DNA from: Clostridium sp. 28_17
GTDB taxonomy: Bacteria; Bacillota; Clostridia; TANB77; CAG-508
Reading direction: 5' to 3'
Assembly (NCBI GenBank): GCA_001916065.1
Contig: MNRS01000018.1
Coordinates: forward strand, 214,612 to 235,032
Length of the DNA stretch: 20,421 nucleotides
The notes under the pieces were generated by a model. That model worked only from the letters and a program-made list of their open reading frames with translations, made no database searches and was not told the DNA's origin. A program made the position numbers and the translations under genes. This document shows positions 1 through 5,641 of the stretch, in pieces (the first letter of the stretch is position 1; each line of letters opens with the position of its first letter).

Positions 1-2
1 AA

Positions 3-359
3 AAATATTATAATTATATTTTTATAGAAATAAATTTAAATAATAAAAATATAAAAAATAAAAAAATAATAAATAATATAAATAAAAAAATATTAATAAT
101 AAATCCAAATTTAATTAATATAAAAAATACATTAAAGAAAATAGAAAAAAATAAAATAAATAAATTTAAAGTAATAATAAATAATTATAATAATTATTCT
201 ATTGATGAAAAAGTAATTAAAAATATTTTTAAAGGAAATAAAGTAATTGGAAAAATAAATTATAAAAAAGAATATGACAGTTTAATAAATAATAATTTTA
301 AAATTCCGGAAAATAATTTAAAAAATGTAATGAAGGATTTTAATTACATAGAAATTTAA
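3..359 (+). CDS. C-terminal part of a ParA/MinD-like P-loop ATPase (5' end outside window)
   Basis: Frame 3 is open from the window edge for 118 codons and stops with TAA at 357-359, although the sequence is extremely rich in A and T and the other frames are full of stops. The residues fit the back half of the MinD/ParA/CpaE ATPase fold. A strand YNYIFIEIN lies near the start, where the family has its Walker-B-like strand; KKILIINPNLINIKNTLKK matches the strand and helix after it; KFKVIINNYNN matches the VxN strand, and KVIGKINYKKEYDSLINN matches the xxGxIPyd segment that closes the nucleotide site. The P-loop would lie upstream of the window. The product is very rich in Asn, Lys and Ile because of the base composition. 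Family relatives position pili, secretion systems or septa, but the role here cannot be told. The translation is seen directly; the family is inferred from pattern, not from a search. Confidence 0.55.
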   Translation, partial: KYYNYIFIEINLNNKNIKNKKIINNINKKILIINPNLINIKNTLKKIEKNKINKFKVIINNYNNYSIDEKVIKNIFKGNKVIGKINYKKEYDSLINNNFKIPENNLKNVMKDFNYIEI

Positions 360-433
360 TAAAAAAACAAAATAAATTATAAAAACAAAAGAAAGTATAT
401 AAAAAAGAAATATAAAGAACTAATGAATAAATA

Positions 434-462
434 TTGACAAACACAAGAGAATAAACTATAAT
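434..462 (+). promoter_or_regulatory. consensus sigma-A promoter before the Rpn gene
   Basis: TTGACA at 434-439 and TATAAT at 457-462 are separated by 17 bases, a perfect consensus match. The expected transcript start (about 468-470) falls inside the ribosome site AAAGGAGG (465-472) of the gene starting at 479, so the leader would be only about 10 bases and part of the Shine-Dalgarno could be lost. Confidence 0.75.
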
Positions 463-478
463 GTAAAGGAGGAATAAA

Positions 479-1525
479 ATGGTTATATTTTCTTACATAG
501 AATATTTGAAATATTCTAGAATAATTAAAGAAGAATATTCATTAAATGAAGAAGTGGCAGAGTATAAATACGATAATAAAAAAATAAATCATATACATGA
601 TAAAACATTTAGAAAAATATTAGATGATAAAAAAGAATTTACAATATTTATAAATAAAATATTTAATTTAGAAGAAAGGTTAGAAGAAAAAGACATAGAA
701 AAATATAATAGAAAATTTGTAAGCGTAGATTATACAAATCAAGAATCAGATGTAATATATAAATTAAAAAATAAAGAAATATTTATATTAGTGGAGCATC
801 AAACAAAAATAGATAAAAAAATGCCAATTAGAATTTTAAAATATGAATTAGAAATTATTAGAAGCAGAATGGATGAAAATAATAGATTAGAATTTCCAAT
901 AATAATTCCAATTGTATTATATACAGGAAAACAAAGATGGAATGCAAAAATTAATTATCCATCTTATAACTCAGAATTGGCAAGGTATAGAGGTCTCAAA
1001 AAAGTTGAGTATAATTTGGTAGATATAAATGATTATACAATTGAAGATTTATATAAAGAAAATAGTATATTAACAAAAATAATGATTTTAGAAAAATCTA
1101 ATAAATATATAGAAATTATAAATAATGTAGATAAAATTGTTAATATAGTATATGATTCCAAATTGTATACACAAACGCAAAAAGAAATGTTATTAAATAT
1201 ATTAAATAATACAATGATAAATATTGTAGGAAATAAAAAAATGAAAGAATATAAAATTAAATTAGAAGGAGGAGAAAATATGTTAGCATTATATGAAATG
1301 ATAGAAAATGAAAGAAATGAAATATACTCTACAGGAATAAAAGAAGGAAAAGTAAAGGGAAAAATCGAGGGAAAAATCGAAGGAAAAATCGAAGGAAAAA
1401 TCGAAGGAAAAATCGAAGGTATAAAAGCAATAGCAAAAAAAATGCTTAGAATGAAATTTGATAAAGATACCATAATGAAAGCAACAGGCATAAAAGAAGA
1501 AGAATTAGAAAAGTTAAAGAAATAA
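479..1525 (+). CDS. Rpn-family PD-(D/E)XK nuclease / 'recombination-promoting' transposase-like protein
   Basis: 348 residues. An opening HDKTFRKILDD motif (residues 40-50) is typical of the Rpn/YhgA-like (Transposase_31) family. It is followed by the nuclease core: ESDVIYKL with D91, then FILVEHQT with E106 and Q108 as the ExQ form of the PD-(D/E)XK site. The C-terminal third is a separate basic helical tail from M268, with five GKIE repeats (about residues 294-313). AAAGGAGG at 465-472 sets the start. Family knowledge: Rpn proteins are DNA endonucleases that raise RecA-independent recombination, and E. coli members act in phage defence and are held in check by a small protein translated from inside the same gene. 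Here an AAGGAGG plus ATG occurs at exactly the matching place (see the 1280-1525 entry). The gene heads a tight unit with the next two genes (gaps 17 and 18 bases). Confident in family; the defence role is inferred. Confidence 0.85.
   Translation: MVIFSYIEYLKYSRIIKEEYSLNEEVAEYKYDNKKINHIHDKTFRKILDDKKEFTIFINKIFNLEERLEEKDIEKYNRKFVSVDYTNQESDVIYKLKNKEIFILVEHQTKIDKKMPIRILKYELEIIRSRMDENNRLEFPIIIPIVLYTGKQRWNAKINYPSYNSELARYRGLKKVEYNLVDINDYTIEDLYKENSILTKIMILEKSNKYIEIINNVDKIVNIVYDSKLYTQTQKEMLLNILNNTMINIVGNKKMKEYKIKLEGGENMLALYEMIENERNEIYSTGIKEGKVKGKIEGKIEGKIEGKIEGKIEGIKAIAKKMLRMKFDKDTIMKATGIKEEELEKLKK
1280..1525 (+). CDS. predicted internal in-frame product of the Rpn gene (81 aa, inhibitor-like)
   Basis: Within the nuclease gene, a perfect Shine-Dalgarno AAGGAGG at 1266-1272 stands 7 bases before an in-frame ATG at 1280-1282 (M268). 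Translation from there gives an 81-residue lysine- and glutamate-rich helical protein, MLALYEMIENE..., ending with the parent. In E. coli the corresponding small Rpn proteins are made from an internal start and block the full-length nuclease. What is seen is the ribosome site, the frame and a free-standing copy of the same coding unit directly downstream. That it is really made, and that it inhibits, is inference. The encoded Leu-Glu-Gly-Gly-Glu stretch could also be plain coding sequence, but a site this good at this exact boundary is unlikely by chance. Confidence 0.6.
   Translation: MLALYEMIENERNEIYSTGIKEGKVKGKIEGKIEGKIEGKIEGKIEGIKAIAKKMLRMKFDKDTIMKATGIKEEELEKLKK
1358..1417 (+). repeat. 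five 12-bp tandem units coding GKIE
   Basis: Five consecutive copies of GGAAAAATCGAA (first copy ends in G), in frame, each coding Gly-Lys-Ile-Glu. Being a multiple of three, the array can gain or lose units without shifting the frame. The free-standing copy downstream has only one GKIE and four fewer units (48 bases). Confidence 0.95.
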
Positions 1526-1542
1526 AACAGGAGTGAGAAAAT

Positions 1543-1740
1543 ATGTTAGCATTATATGAAATGATAGAAAATGAAAGAAATGAAATATACTCTACAGGAA
1601 TAAAAGAAGGAAAAGTAAAGGGAAAAATAGAAGGTATAAAAGCAATAGCAAAAAAAATGCTTAGAATGAAATTTGATAAAAATACCATAATGAAAGCAAC
1701 AGGAATAAAAGAAGAAGAATTAGAAAAGTTGAAGAAATAA
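1543..1740 (+). CDS. free-standing copy of the Rpn C-terminal domain (65 aa)
   Basis: A 65-residue basic helical protein identical to residues 268-348 of the preceding nuclease, except that 16 residues of GKIE repeats are missing and one Asp is Asn. AGGAG at 1529-1533 stands 9 bases before the ATG, 17 bases after the nuclease stop. It keeps a complete open frame after duplication, which suggests it is used. If the internal nuclease product is an inhibitor, this gene would supply extra inhibitor uncoupled from nuclease translation. Alternatively it is a by-product of duplication not yet decayed. Confidence 0.7.
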   Translation: MLALYEMIENERNEIYSTGIKEGKVKGKIEGIKAIAKKMLRMKFDKNTIMKATGIKEEELEKLKK

Positions 1741-1758
1741 AACAGGAGGTATATGCAT

Positions 1759-2475
1759 ATGGAAAATGTATTAAATAATAGTATAGAATTAAATAATAAT
1801 TTGGAAATAGAAAAAGAACAAAAAAACTTTTTAGAAACAACACTAGGAAAAACAATAAACACAGGAATAGATATAGGAATAAGAGCAATATTACCAGATT
1901 ATATAGAAGAACAAATAATAGATTTAAAAGACAATTTAATAAAATACGGTCTAAAAGAAGGAATAAAGAAAAGTATAGATGACGCAATAAATATAGGAAA
2001 AAGTGCAATTGGAATTGTAAGTGGAAACTTTGAAAACATAGCACAAATGCAAGAAGCAATAAAAAATGGAGGGATTATTGATAATGTTTCAAGTCTATTA
2101 GATAGTGTAATAAATAAAGTACAATCAAATGGATTAATAAATTCAACAGTAGCAAGAACAATAAAACAAGGAAAAAATTCAATTTTAAATAATGTAGAAA
2201 AAAATATAGAAAATACATTTAATAATCAAATAAAAGCATTGAACTATACAGAAAAATATATAGAAAATTGGAAAAATTATTTTGAAAATAAAGATTTTAA
2301 TGGAATGGAAAAAGAATATAAAAAAATAAAAACAGAAATGAATTATTTAGCACCAATAGAAAAAATGATAAATGAAGCAAGAACAATTGAAAATTTACAT
2401 ATGTTAATAAAAAATAATGGACAAGATTTCAATTTGACAAAAGAACAAATGGAATTGGCAGAAAAGTTACAATAA
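1759..2475 (+). CDS. helical protein of unknown function in the Rpn unit
   Basis: 238 residues from ATG at 1759. An in-frame ATG six bases earlier (1753) is only about 3 bases from the ribosome site AGGAGG (1744-1749), whereas 1759 has 9, so the second Met is preferred. No signal peptide or clear membrane segment is seen. The protein is nearly all predicted helix with many Asn, Lys, Ile and Glu. A glycine-spaced stretch (INTGIDIGIRAIL to SAIGIVSGNF, roughly residues 33-95) might form an amphipathic or membrane-touching region. I do not recognise the family. It follows the Rpn copy by 18 bases with no terminator between, so it is probably co-transcribed, and the hairpin at 2489-2540 ends the unit. 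Confidence 0.7.
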   Translation: MENVLNNSIELNNNLEIEKEQKNFLETTLGKTINTGIDIGIRAILPDYIEEQIIDLKDNLIKYGLKEGIKKSIDDAINIGKSAIGIVSGNFENIAQMQEAIKNGGIIDNVSSLLDSVINKVQSNGLINSTVARTIKQGKNSILNNVEKNIENTFNNQIKALNYTEKYIENWKNYFENKDFNGMEKEYKKIKTEMNYLAPIEKMINEARTIENLHMLIKNNGQDFNLTKEQMELAEKLQ

Positions 2476-2488
2476 GTAAATAATAACA

Positions 2489-2540
2489 TAGCAATTATAG
2501 AATGATAGAAATATTATTGTTTAATTGCTAATTCTTTTTT
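2489..2540 (+). terminator. probable terminator of the Rpn unit
   Basis: TAGCAATTA (2489-2497) pairs perfectly with TAATTGCTA (2522-2530) across a 24-base loop, and is followed by ATTCTTTTTT. It lies 14 bases after the last stop codon. The loop is long, so efficiency is uncertain. Confidence 0.55.
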
Positions 2541-3123
2541 AGTTATAAAAGAATAAATGCTTACGTATTTAAGACATTCAAAAGATTTATAAAAAAAATA
2601 AAATTGGAGAAAAAGAGTATACATAAAAAAGAAAAATTAAAAAGAGTTAAAGGAAAATAATAAGAAAGATAATAAAATTACAAATAATGGAAATTATAAA
2701 AAGTGGTTAAAAAATTAAAAAGTTCAAAACAATTTTGGAATTAGTATTTTTGAGAATACAACAAATAAAATTTTTATATGAAATAAAATATAAAAAATAT
2801 GAAGAAAAAAATAAAAAAATTAATATAAAAATTACATAAGTAAAAAAATAATTAATAATAAAAAAATAATTAATAATAAAAAAATAATTAATAATAAAAA
2901 ATTAAAAAAATAATAAAATAAAAAATATTAAAATTAATTAAATAAAAATTATATAATAAATTGAATTAATTAAAGTAAAAATAAAATTAAAATAAAATAA
3001 TTAATTAATAAAAAAATAAATAAAATAAATAATAAAAAAATAAATAAAATAAATAATAAAATAAATAATAAAATAAATAATAAAATAAAAAAACCCAAAA
3101 TAAATTATATAAAAAATAAATAA
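2541..3123. other. gene-free A/T-rich stretch with simple repeats
   Basis: No supported open frame on either strand: short frames such as the one ending GNYKKWLKN near 2720 break within about 20 codons and may be decayed coding sequence. From about 2780 the plus strand is nearly all A with some T. It holds the 18-bp repeat at 2841-2901 and, around 3010-3090, two copies of a 24-bp A/T unit followed by 12-bp AAAATAAATAAT units. Confidence 0.6.
2841..2901 (+). repeat. 18-bp A/T tandem repeat, three full units
   Basis: TAAAAAAATAATTAATAA occurs at 2841-2858, 2859-2876 and 2877-2894 without mismatch, with a fourth partial unit to 2901. It contains no G or C. Confidence 0.9.
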
Positions 3124-3453
3124 TTATTTTGAATTTTTTATAAAATAATATGTAGCATGAATTAAATCATAAATATACTCAACAACATTATCAGGGCATT
3201 TATTAAGAATTCTATTAATTTTTGCAACAGTATTATTAGAGGATTCATTGCCAAATAAAATATAATCGGCAGAAACACCAGTAAATTTTACAATTTTAAC
3301 AAGAGTATTATTACTTAATGAACGTTCGCCTCTTTCAATTTTACCTAAAAAGAAATCAGAGATATCTATCATTTCAGAAAAAGTTTCTCTGCTCATTTTT
3401 AAATCTTCACGTATTTTTCTTATTCTATCACCAATTATAATATCTTCTTCCAT
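3124..3453 (-). CDS. XRE-family helix-turn-helix regulator
   Basis: 109 residues starting at ATG 3453-3451, chosen because GGAGGAAG (3464-3457) stands just upstream; the frame is open further back but that part reads as hydrophobic noise. Residues about 6-65 form an XRE/Cro-C1 HTH: IGDRIRKIREDLKMSRETFSEM, recognition helix ISDFFLGKIERGERSLS, then LVKIVKFTGVSADYILFG. The C-terminal part (INRILNKCPDNVVEYIYDLIHATYYF) is a short helical tail for dimerisation. Such proteins usually repress their own and nearby promoters. It points toward the Rpn unit (convergent) and away from the pilin-like gene. A perfect palindrome sits 50 bases upstream of its start. Confidence 0.85.
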   Translation of the reverse strand: MEEDIIIGDRIRKIREDLKMSRETFSEMIDISDFFLGKIERGERSLSNNTLVKIVKFTGVSADYILFGNESSNNTVAKINRILNKCPDNVVEYIYDLIHATYYFIKNSK

Positions 3454-3502
3454 AATCTTCCTCCATAATACAATTATAGTATAAAAACAACAAAAATCTA
3501 CA

Positions 3503-3517
3503 TATACTAACAGTATA
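3503..3517. promoter_or_regulatory. candidate operator upstream of the XRE gene
   Basis: TATACT-AAC-AGTATA, a perfect 6-3-6 palindrome, 50 bases upstream of the regulator's ATG. A second small palindrome CACA-AAA-TGTG lies at 3529-3539. Autoregulation is inferred from position. Confidence 0.4.
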
Positions 3518-3609
3518 CAAAAAATATACACAAAATGTGCAAGAAAAATCAAAAAAAGTATTGCAAAATAAGAAAAGTTATATTAAAATAATTGTGTAAA
3601 ACATTTACG

Positions 3610-3693
3610 GAAGTAAATAATTAGTACATTGAAAATTTAATACCTTTGTCGAGATGCATTCAATAGAAAATTATTTATTGAAGTAAATAATTT
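3610..3693. repeat. direct and inverted repeats in the XRE/pilin intergenic region
   Basis: GAAGTAAATAATT occurs at 3610-3622 and again at 3680-3692. The second copy is part of a perfect 10-bp palindrome, AAATTATTTA-TTGAAG-TAAATAATTT (3668-3693). Between them is the only GC-containing stretch nearby, CTTTGTCGAGATGCATTC (about 3643-3662), which includes TTGTCGA, one base from a Spo0A box. The rest of 3454-3809 shows nothing else I can support. Confidence 0.5.
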
Positions 3694-3809
3694 ATAAAAA
3701 ACAAAAATAAGAAAATATAAAAAACAACAAAAATAAAAATGATGAATTAAAAATAAAAAAATACAAATAATAAGAAAAAATAAAATAAAAAACCAAGGAG
3801 GAAAATAAT

Positions 3810-4843
3810 ATGTTAAAAAACAAGAACAAAGGTATTACACTAGTTGCGTTAGTGCGGAACTAGACCAAAACACAAAATTAGATGAATACGAAAATGAGAT
3901 AGATAATTATTTACCTAAACAAAATAGTAATAAAACAGTAGAACAAGCAAAAGAAAAAGTACTTAGTACAGAAAAAAATATAGAGTTAGTAGACGCAAAA
4001 GAAAACAAAATAGTTATACCTGCAGGATTTAAAATAATAGGAGATGCAACAACAGTTGACAAAGGAATTGTAATAGAGGATGCAACAGTTGATAAAGAAG
4101 GAAACCCAACAGCAACTGCAGGAAGCCAATTTGTTTGGGTACCAGTTGGAAAAATAACAAAAGCAGATGGAACAGAAACAACAATTACATTGGGAAGATA
4201 TGAGTTTGATAAAACAACAGGAGTAGAAAGTGCATATTCTGGAAGTAATGTTGAAGAGGATACAAATGACCCATCAACATTAAAAAATATTGAAGGTAAA
4301 TCAATTGCTAAAAATATAACAAACTTTAAAAATAGCGTAAAAGCAAATGGAGGATATTACATTGGTAGATATGAAGCAAGAACAACAACTGCAAGAAATG
4401 ATAAAGGAAATGCTTTAACACAAATAACAGAAAAAGGAACAGACCAAGTATATAATTATGTAACACAACAACAAGCGGCACAACAAGCACAAGGAATGTA
4501 TACAAGTAATAATTTTACAAGTGATTTAATGAATAGTTATGCATGGGATACTGCAATAACATTCATACAAAAATGTACAGATAAAACAAACTATGCAAAA
4601 CAAACTAGTTTAAATACATCATTTTCTTCAACAGGAACAACAAATGACAATCCATGTAATATCTTTGACATGGCAAGTAATGTTATAGAATGGACAACAG
4701 AGACGTGCAGCTATCCCGGCTATCCTTGTGCCTTTAGGGGAGGTCTTTTCAAGGACAGCGACTATCACACGGGCGATCGCGTCAGCTACAGCATTTCCGA
4801 CAGCAACCGCTACGTCGCTTTCCGTCCACTTTTATATTTGTAG
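3810..4843 (+). pseudogene. pilin-headed FGE/C-lectin-like surface protein, broken near its N-terminus
   Basis: A strong CCAAGGAGG precedes ATG 3810, which reads MLKNKNKGITLVALV-Arg-Asn-stop. KGITLVALV is the type IV prepilin cleavage segment common in Clostridia, but the hydrophobic stem that should follow is missing and the frame ends at TAG (3861-3863). The rest of the gene is open in another frame from ELDQNTKLDEYENEIDNYL (about 3857) to TAG 4841-4843, about 328 codons. It reads as a spacer, then FVWVPVGK...GGYYIGRYEA..., then NIFDMASNVIEWT and AFRGGLFKDSDYH...VAFRPLLYL: the layout of SUMF1/formylglycine-enzyme-like C-type-lectin-fold domains. A deletion of the membrane stem plus a frameshift explains both halves. 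The last 43 or so codons have a sharply different, GC-rich composition. It may be a decayed gene, a phase-off form or an assembly error. Confidence 0.7.
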
Positions 4844-4852
4844 AACTGGACG
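4702..4852 (+). other. GC-rich 3' end resembling a diversity-generating-retroelement variable region
   Basis: From about 4702 the sequence jumps to roughly 57 % G+C by hand count, inside a gene otherwise about one third G+C. About half of the codons between the TGC at 4706 and the stop end in C (AGC, GAC, TAC, CAC, GTC, CGC, AAC), as expected when AAC template codons are copied with adenine randomisation. The protein carries the C-lectin signature RGG...(about 30 residues)...FRPLLYL at the extreme C-terminus, the usual place of the variable region. CGTCCA (4823-4828) and TGGACG (4847-4852) form an inverted repeat around the stop codon, like the hairpin that follows known variable regions. No reverse transcriptase or template repeat is in the window. 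Confidence 0.5.
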
Positions 4853-4893
4853 CTTAAGCCGTAACTTAATCATATAAATAAAAAACTTTTATT

Positions 4894-5045
4894 AGAAGAA
4901 CTCTAAAAGAGCGCTTCTAACGAATACAATACGTTAGAATGCCAAGTTCTGATTAACAGGCCTAGCCTTTGAAAAAAAGATAGGCCCTGTAAAACAGAAC
5001 TTGGCACCTAGCGGTGGCGCCACCTTAACCGGTGGTCTTTTTTTT
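4894..5045 (+). ncRNA. structured RNA region with several perfect stems, unknown family
   Basis: Consecutive hairpins: AGAAG/CTTCT (4894-4898, 4914-4918) with inner CTC/GAG; CTAACG/CGTTAG (4917-4922, 4932-4937); a perfect 12-bp stem TGCCAAGTTCTG/CAGAACTTGGCA (4940-4951, 4995-5006) enclosing ACAGGCCTA/TAGGCCCTGT (4956-4964, 4981-4990, one bulge) and CTTT/AAAG; then alternative GGTG/CACC pairings and a terminator. It may be the 3' untranslated part of the pilin-like gene, or its own transcript. It does not match any riboswitch I recognise, and it shows no similarity to the GC-rich variable region, so it is not the template repeat. Confidence 0.45.
5020..5045 (+). terminator. rho-independent terminator
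   Basis: CCACC (5020-5024) and GGTGG (5031-5035) with loop TTAACC, followed by TC and eight T. An upstream GGTG (5013-5016) can pair instead with CACC at 5021-5024 or 5005-5008, an arrangement that could act as an anti-terminator. From here to 5286 only weak promoter-like sequence is seen (TTGACA at 5208-5213 with a poor -10). Confidence 0.75.
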
Positions 5046-5286
5046 GTACACAACCTAAACCTCCTAATAAATAAAAACTAAAAATCAACTAGAATTTACA
5101 TCCAAGGATATATAAACTCCAAAATGCAAATTATAGTAAAAGACATAGAAAAACAAGAAATTTAAAGAAAAAGCAAGAAAAATACAATATTTACCACATA
5201 ATCAAAATTGACAAAAAAACAAAAATAAAATAAAAAAGAATAAAAAAGCAAAAAAAGCAAAAAATAAAACAAAGGAGGAAAACACA

Positions 5287-5502
5287 ATGGAAAACACACC
5301 ACAAGAAAACATAATAGAAGAACTATTTCAAGCAAGATACGAAAAACTAGACAACATCATAATAAAAAAAATCCACAAAATAAAAGCAACAAACAAAGAA
5401 GAAAAAGAAAGCATAAAAAATGCAATAATAATGGAAGAAATGTACAAACAAGGATTCAAAGACGGAATAAACCTCATAATGCAATGCCAAAAATCACAAT
5501 AA
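5287..5502 (+). CDS. small charged helical protein, function unknown (71 aa)
   Basis: AAAGGAGG (5271-5278) lies 8 bases before the ATG, so translation is well supported. The product MENTPQENIIEELFQ... is a short helical protein with a Lys-rich middle and a C-terminal YKQGFKDGINLIMQC segment. This resembles the small helical proteins with a GF-x-x-G-x-x-L-I/M motif seen in many Clostridia, but I cannot name the family. No membrane segment or signal. It precedes gyrA by 139 bases, but gyrA has its own promoter, so they need not be linked. Confidence 0.65.
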   Translation: MENTPQENIIEELFQARYEKLDNIIIKKIHKIKATNKEEKESIKNAIIMEEMYKQGFKDGINLIMQCQKSQ

Positions 5503-5575
5503 AAAACAAGCAAAAATCAAAATTCAAAAACAATAGAAATCCCTAGTAAAAAAGCAACTTTTTTAGCAAAATCAC

Positions 5576-5604
5576 TTGCAAAATCAAGGGTATTTTAGTA
5601 TAAT
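5576..5604 (+). promoter_or_regulatory. probable gyrA promoter
   Basis: TTGCAA (5576-5581), 17-base spacer, TATAAT (5599-5604), 37 bases before the gyrA ATG. Just upstream TAAAAAAG-CAA-CTTTTTTA is a weak hairpin that might end the preceding small gene. Confidence 0.65.
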
Positions 5605-5641
5605 ACAAATGTAGAAAAAACAACGAAAAGAGGGAGAATAA

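Larger units (their letters stand above)
1272..1749 (+). repeat. tandem duplication of the Rpn C-terminal coding unit
   Basis: The segment starting GAGAAAATATGTTAGC at 1272 recurs at 1535, offset 263 bases. Both copies end with AAATAAAACAGGAG (to 1533 and 1748). Apart from the 48-base difference in GKIE units, the proteins differ at one residue (Asp to Asn), so the duplication looks recent. The unit carries its own ATG, stop and the ribosome site of whatever follows. Confidence 0.9.

Noticed and set aside
1358..1417. Short regular repeats as a CRISPR array
   Set aside because: The 12-bp units are directly adjacent with no spacers and lie in frame inside a coding region; no cas genes are present.
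1033..1491. Minus-strand open frame with FPSI repeats opposite the Rpn gene
   Set aside because: It is the mirror of the GKIE repeats and of A-rich coding sequence. It has no ribosome site and reads as hydrophobic noise.
2541..3123. Possible gene remnant in the A/T stretch
   Set aside because: Only fragments of about 20 codons are open, and none shows a motif, so no gene is claimed.
4894..5045. Structured region as the retroelement template repeat
   Set aside because: It has no visible similarity to the GC-rich variable end at 4702-4830, and it ends in an ordinary terminator.
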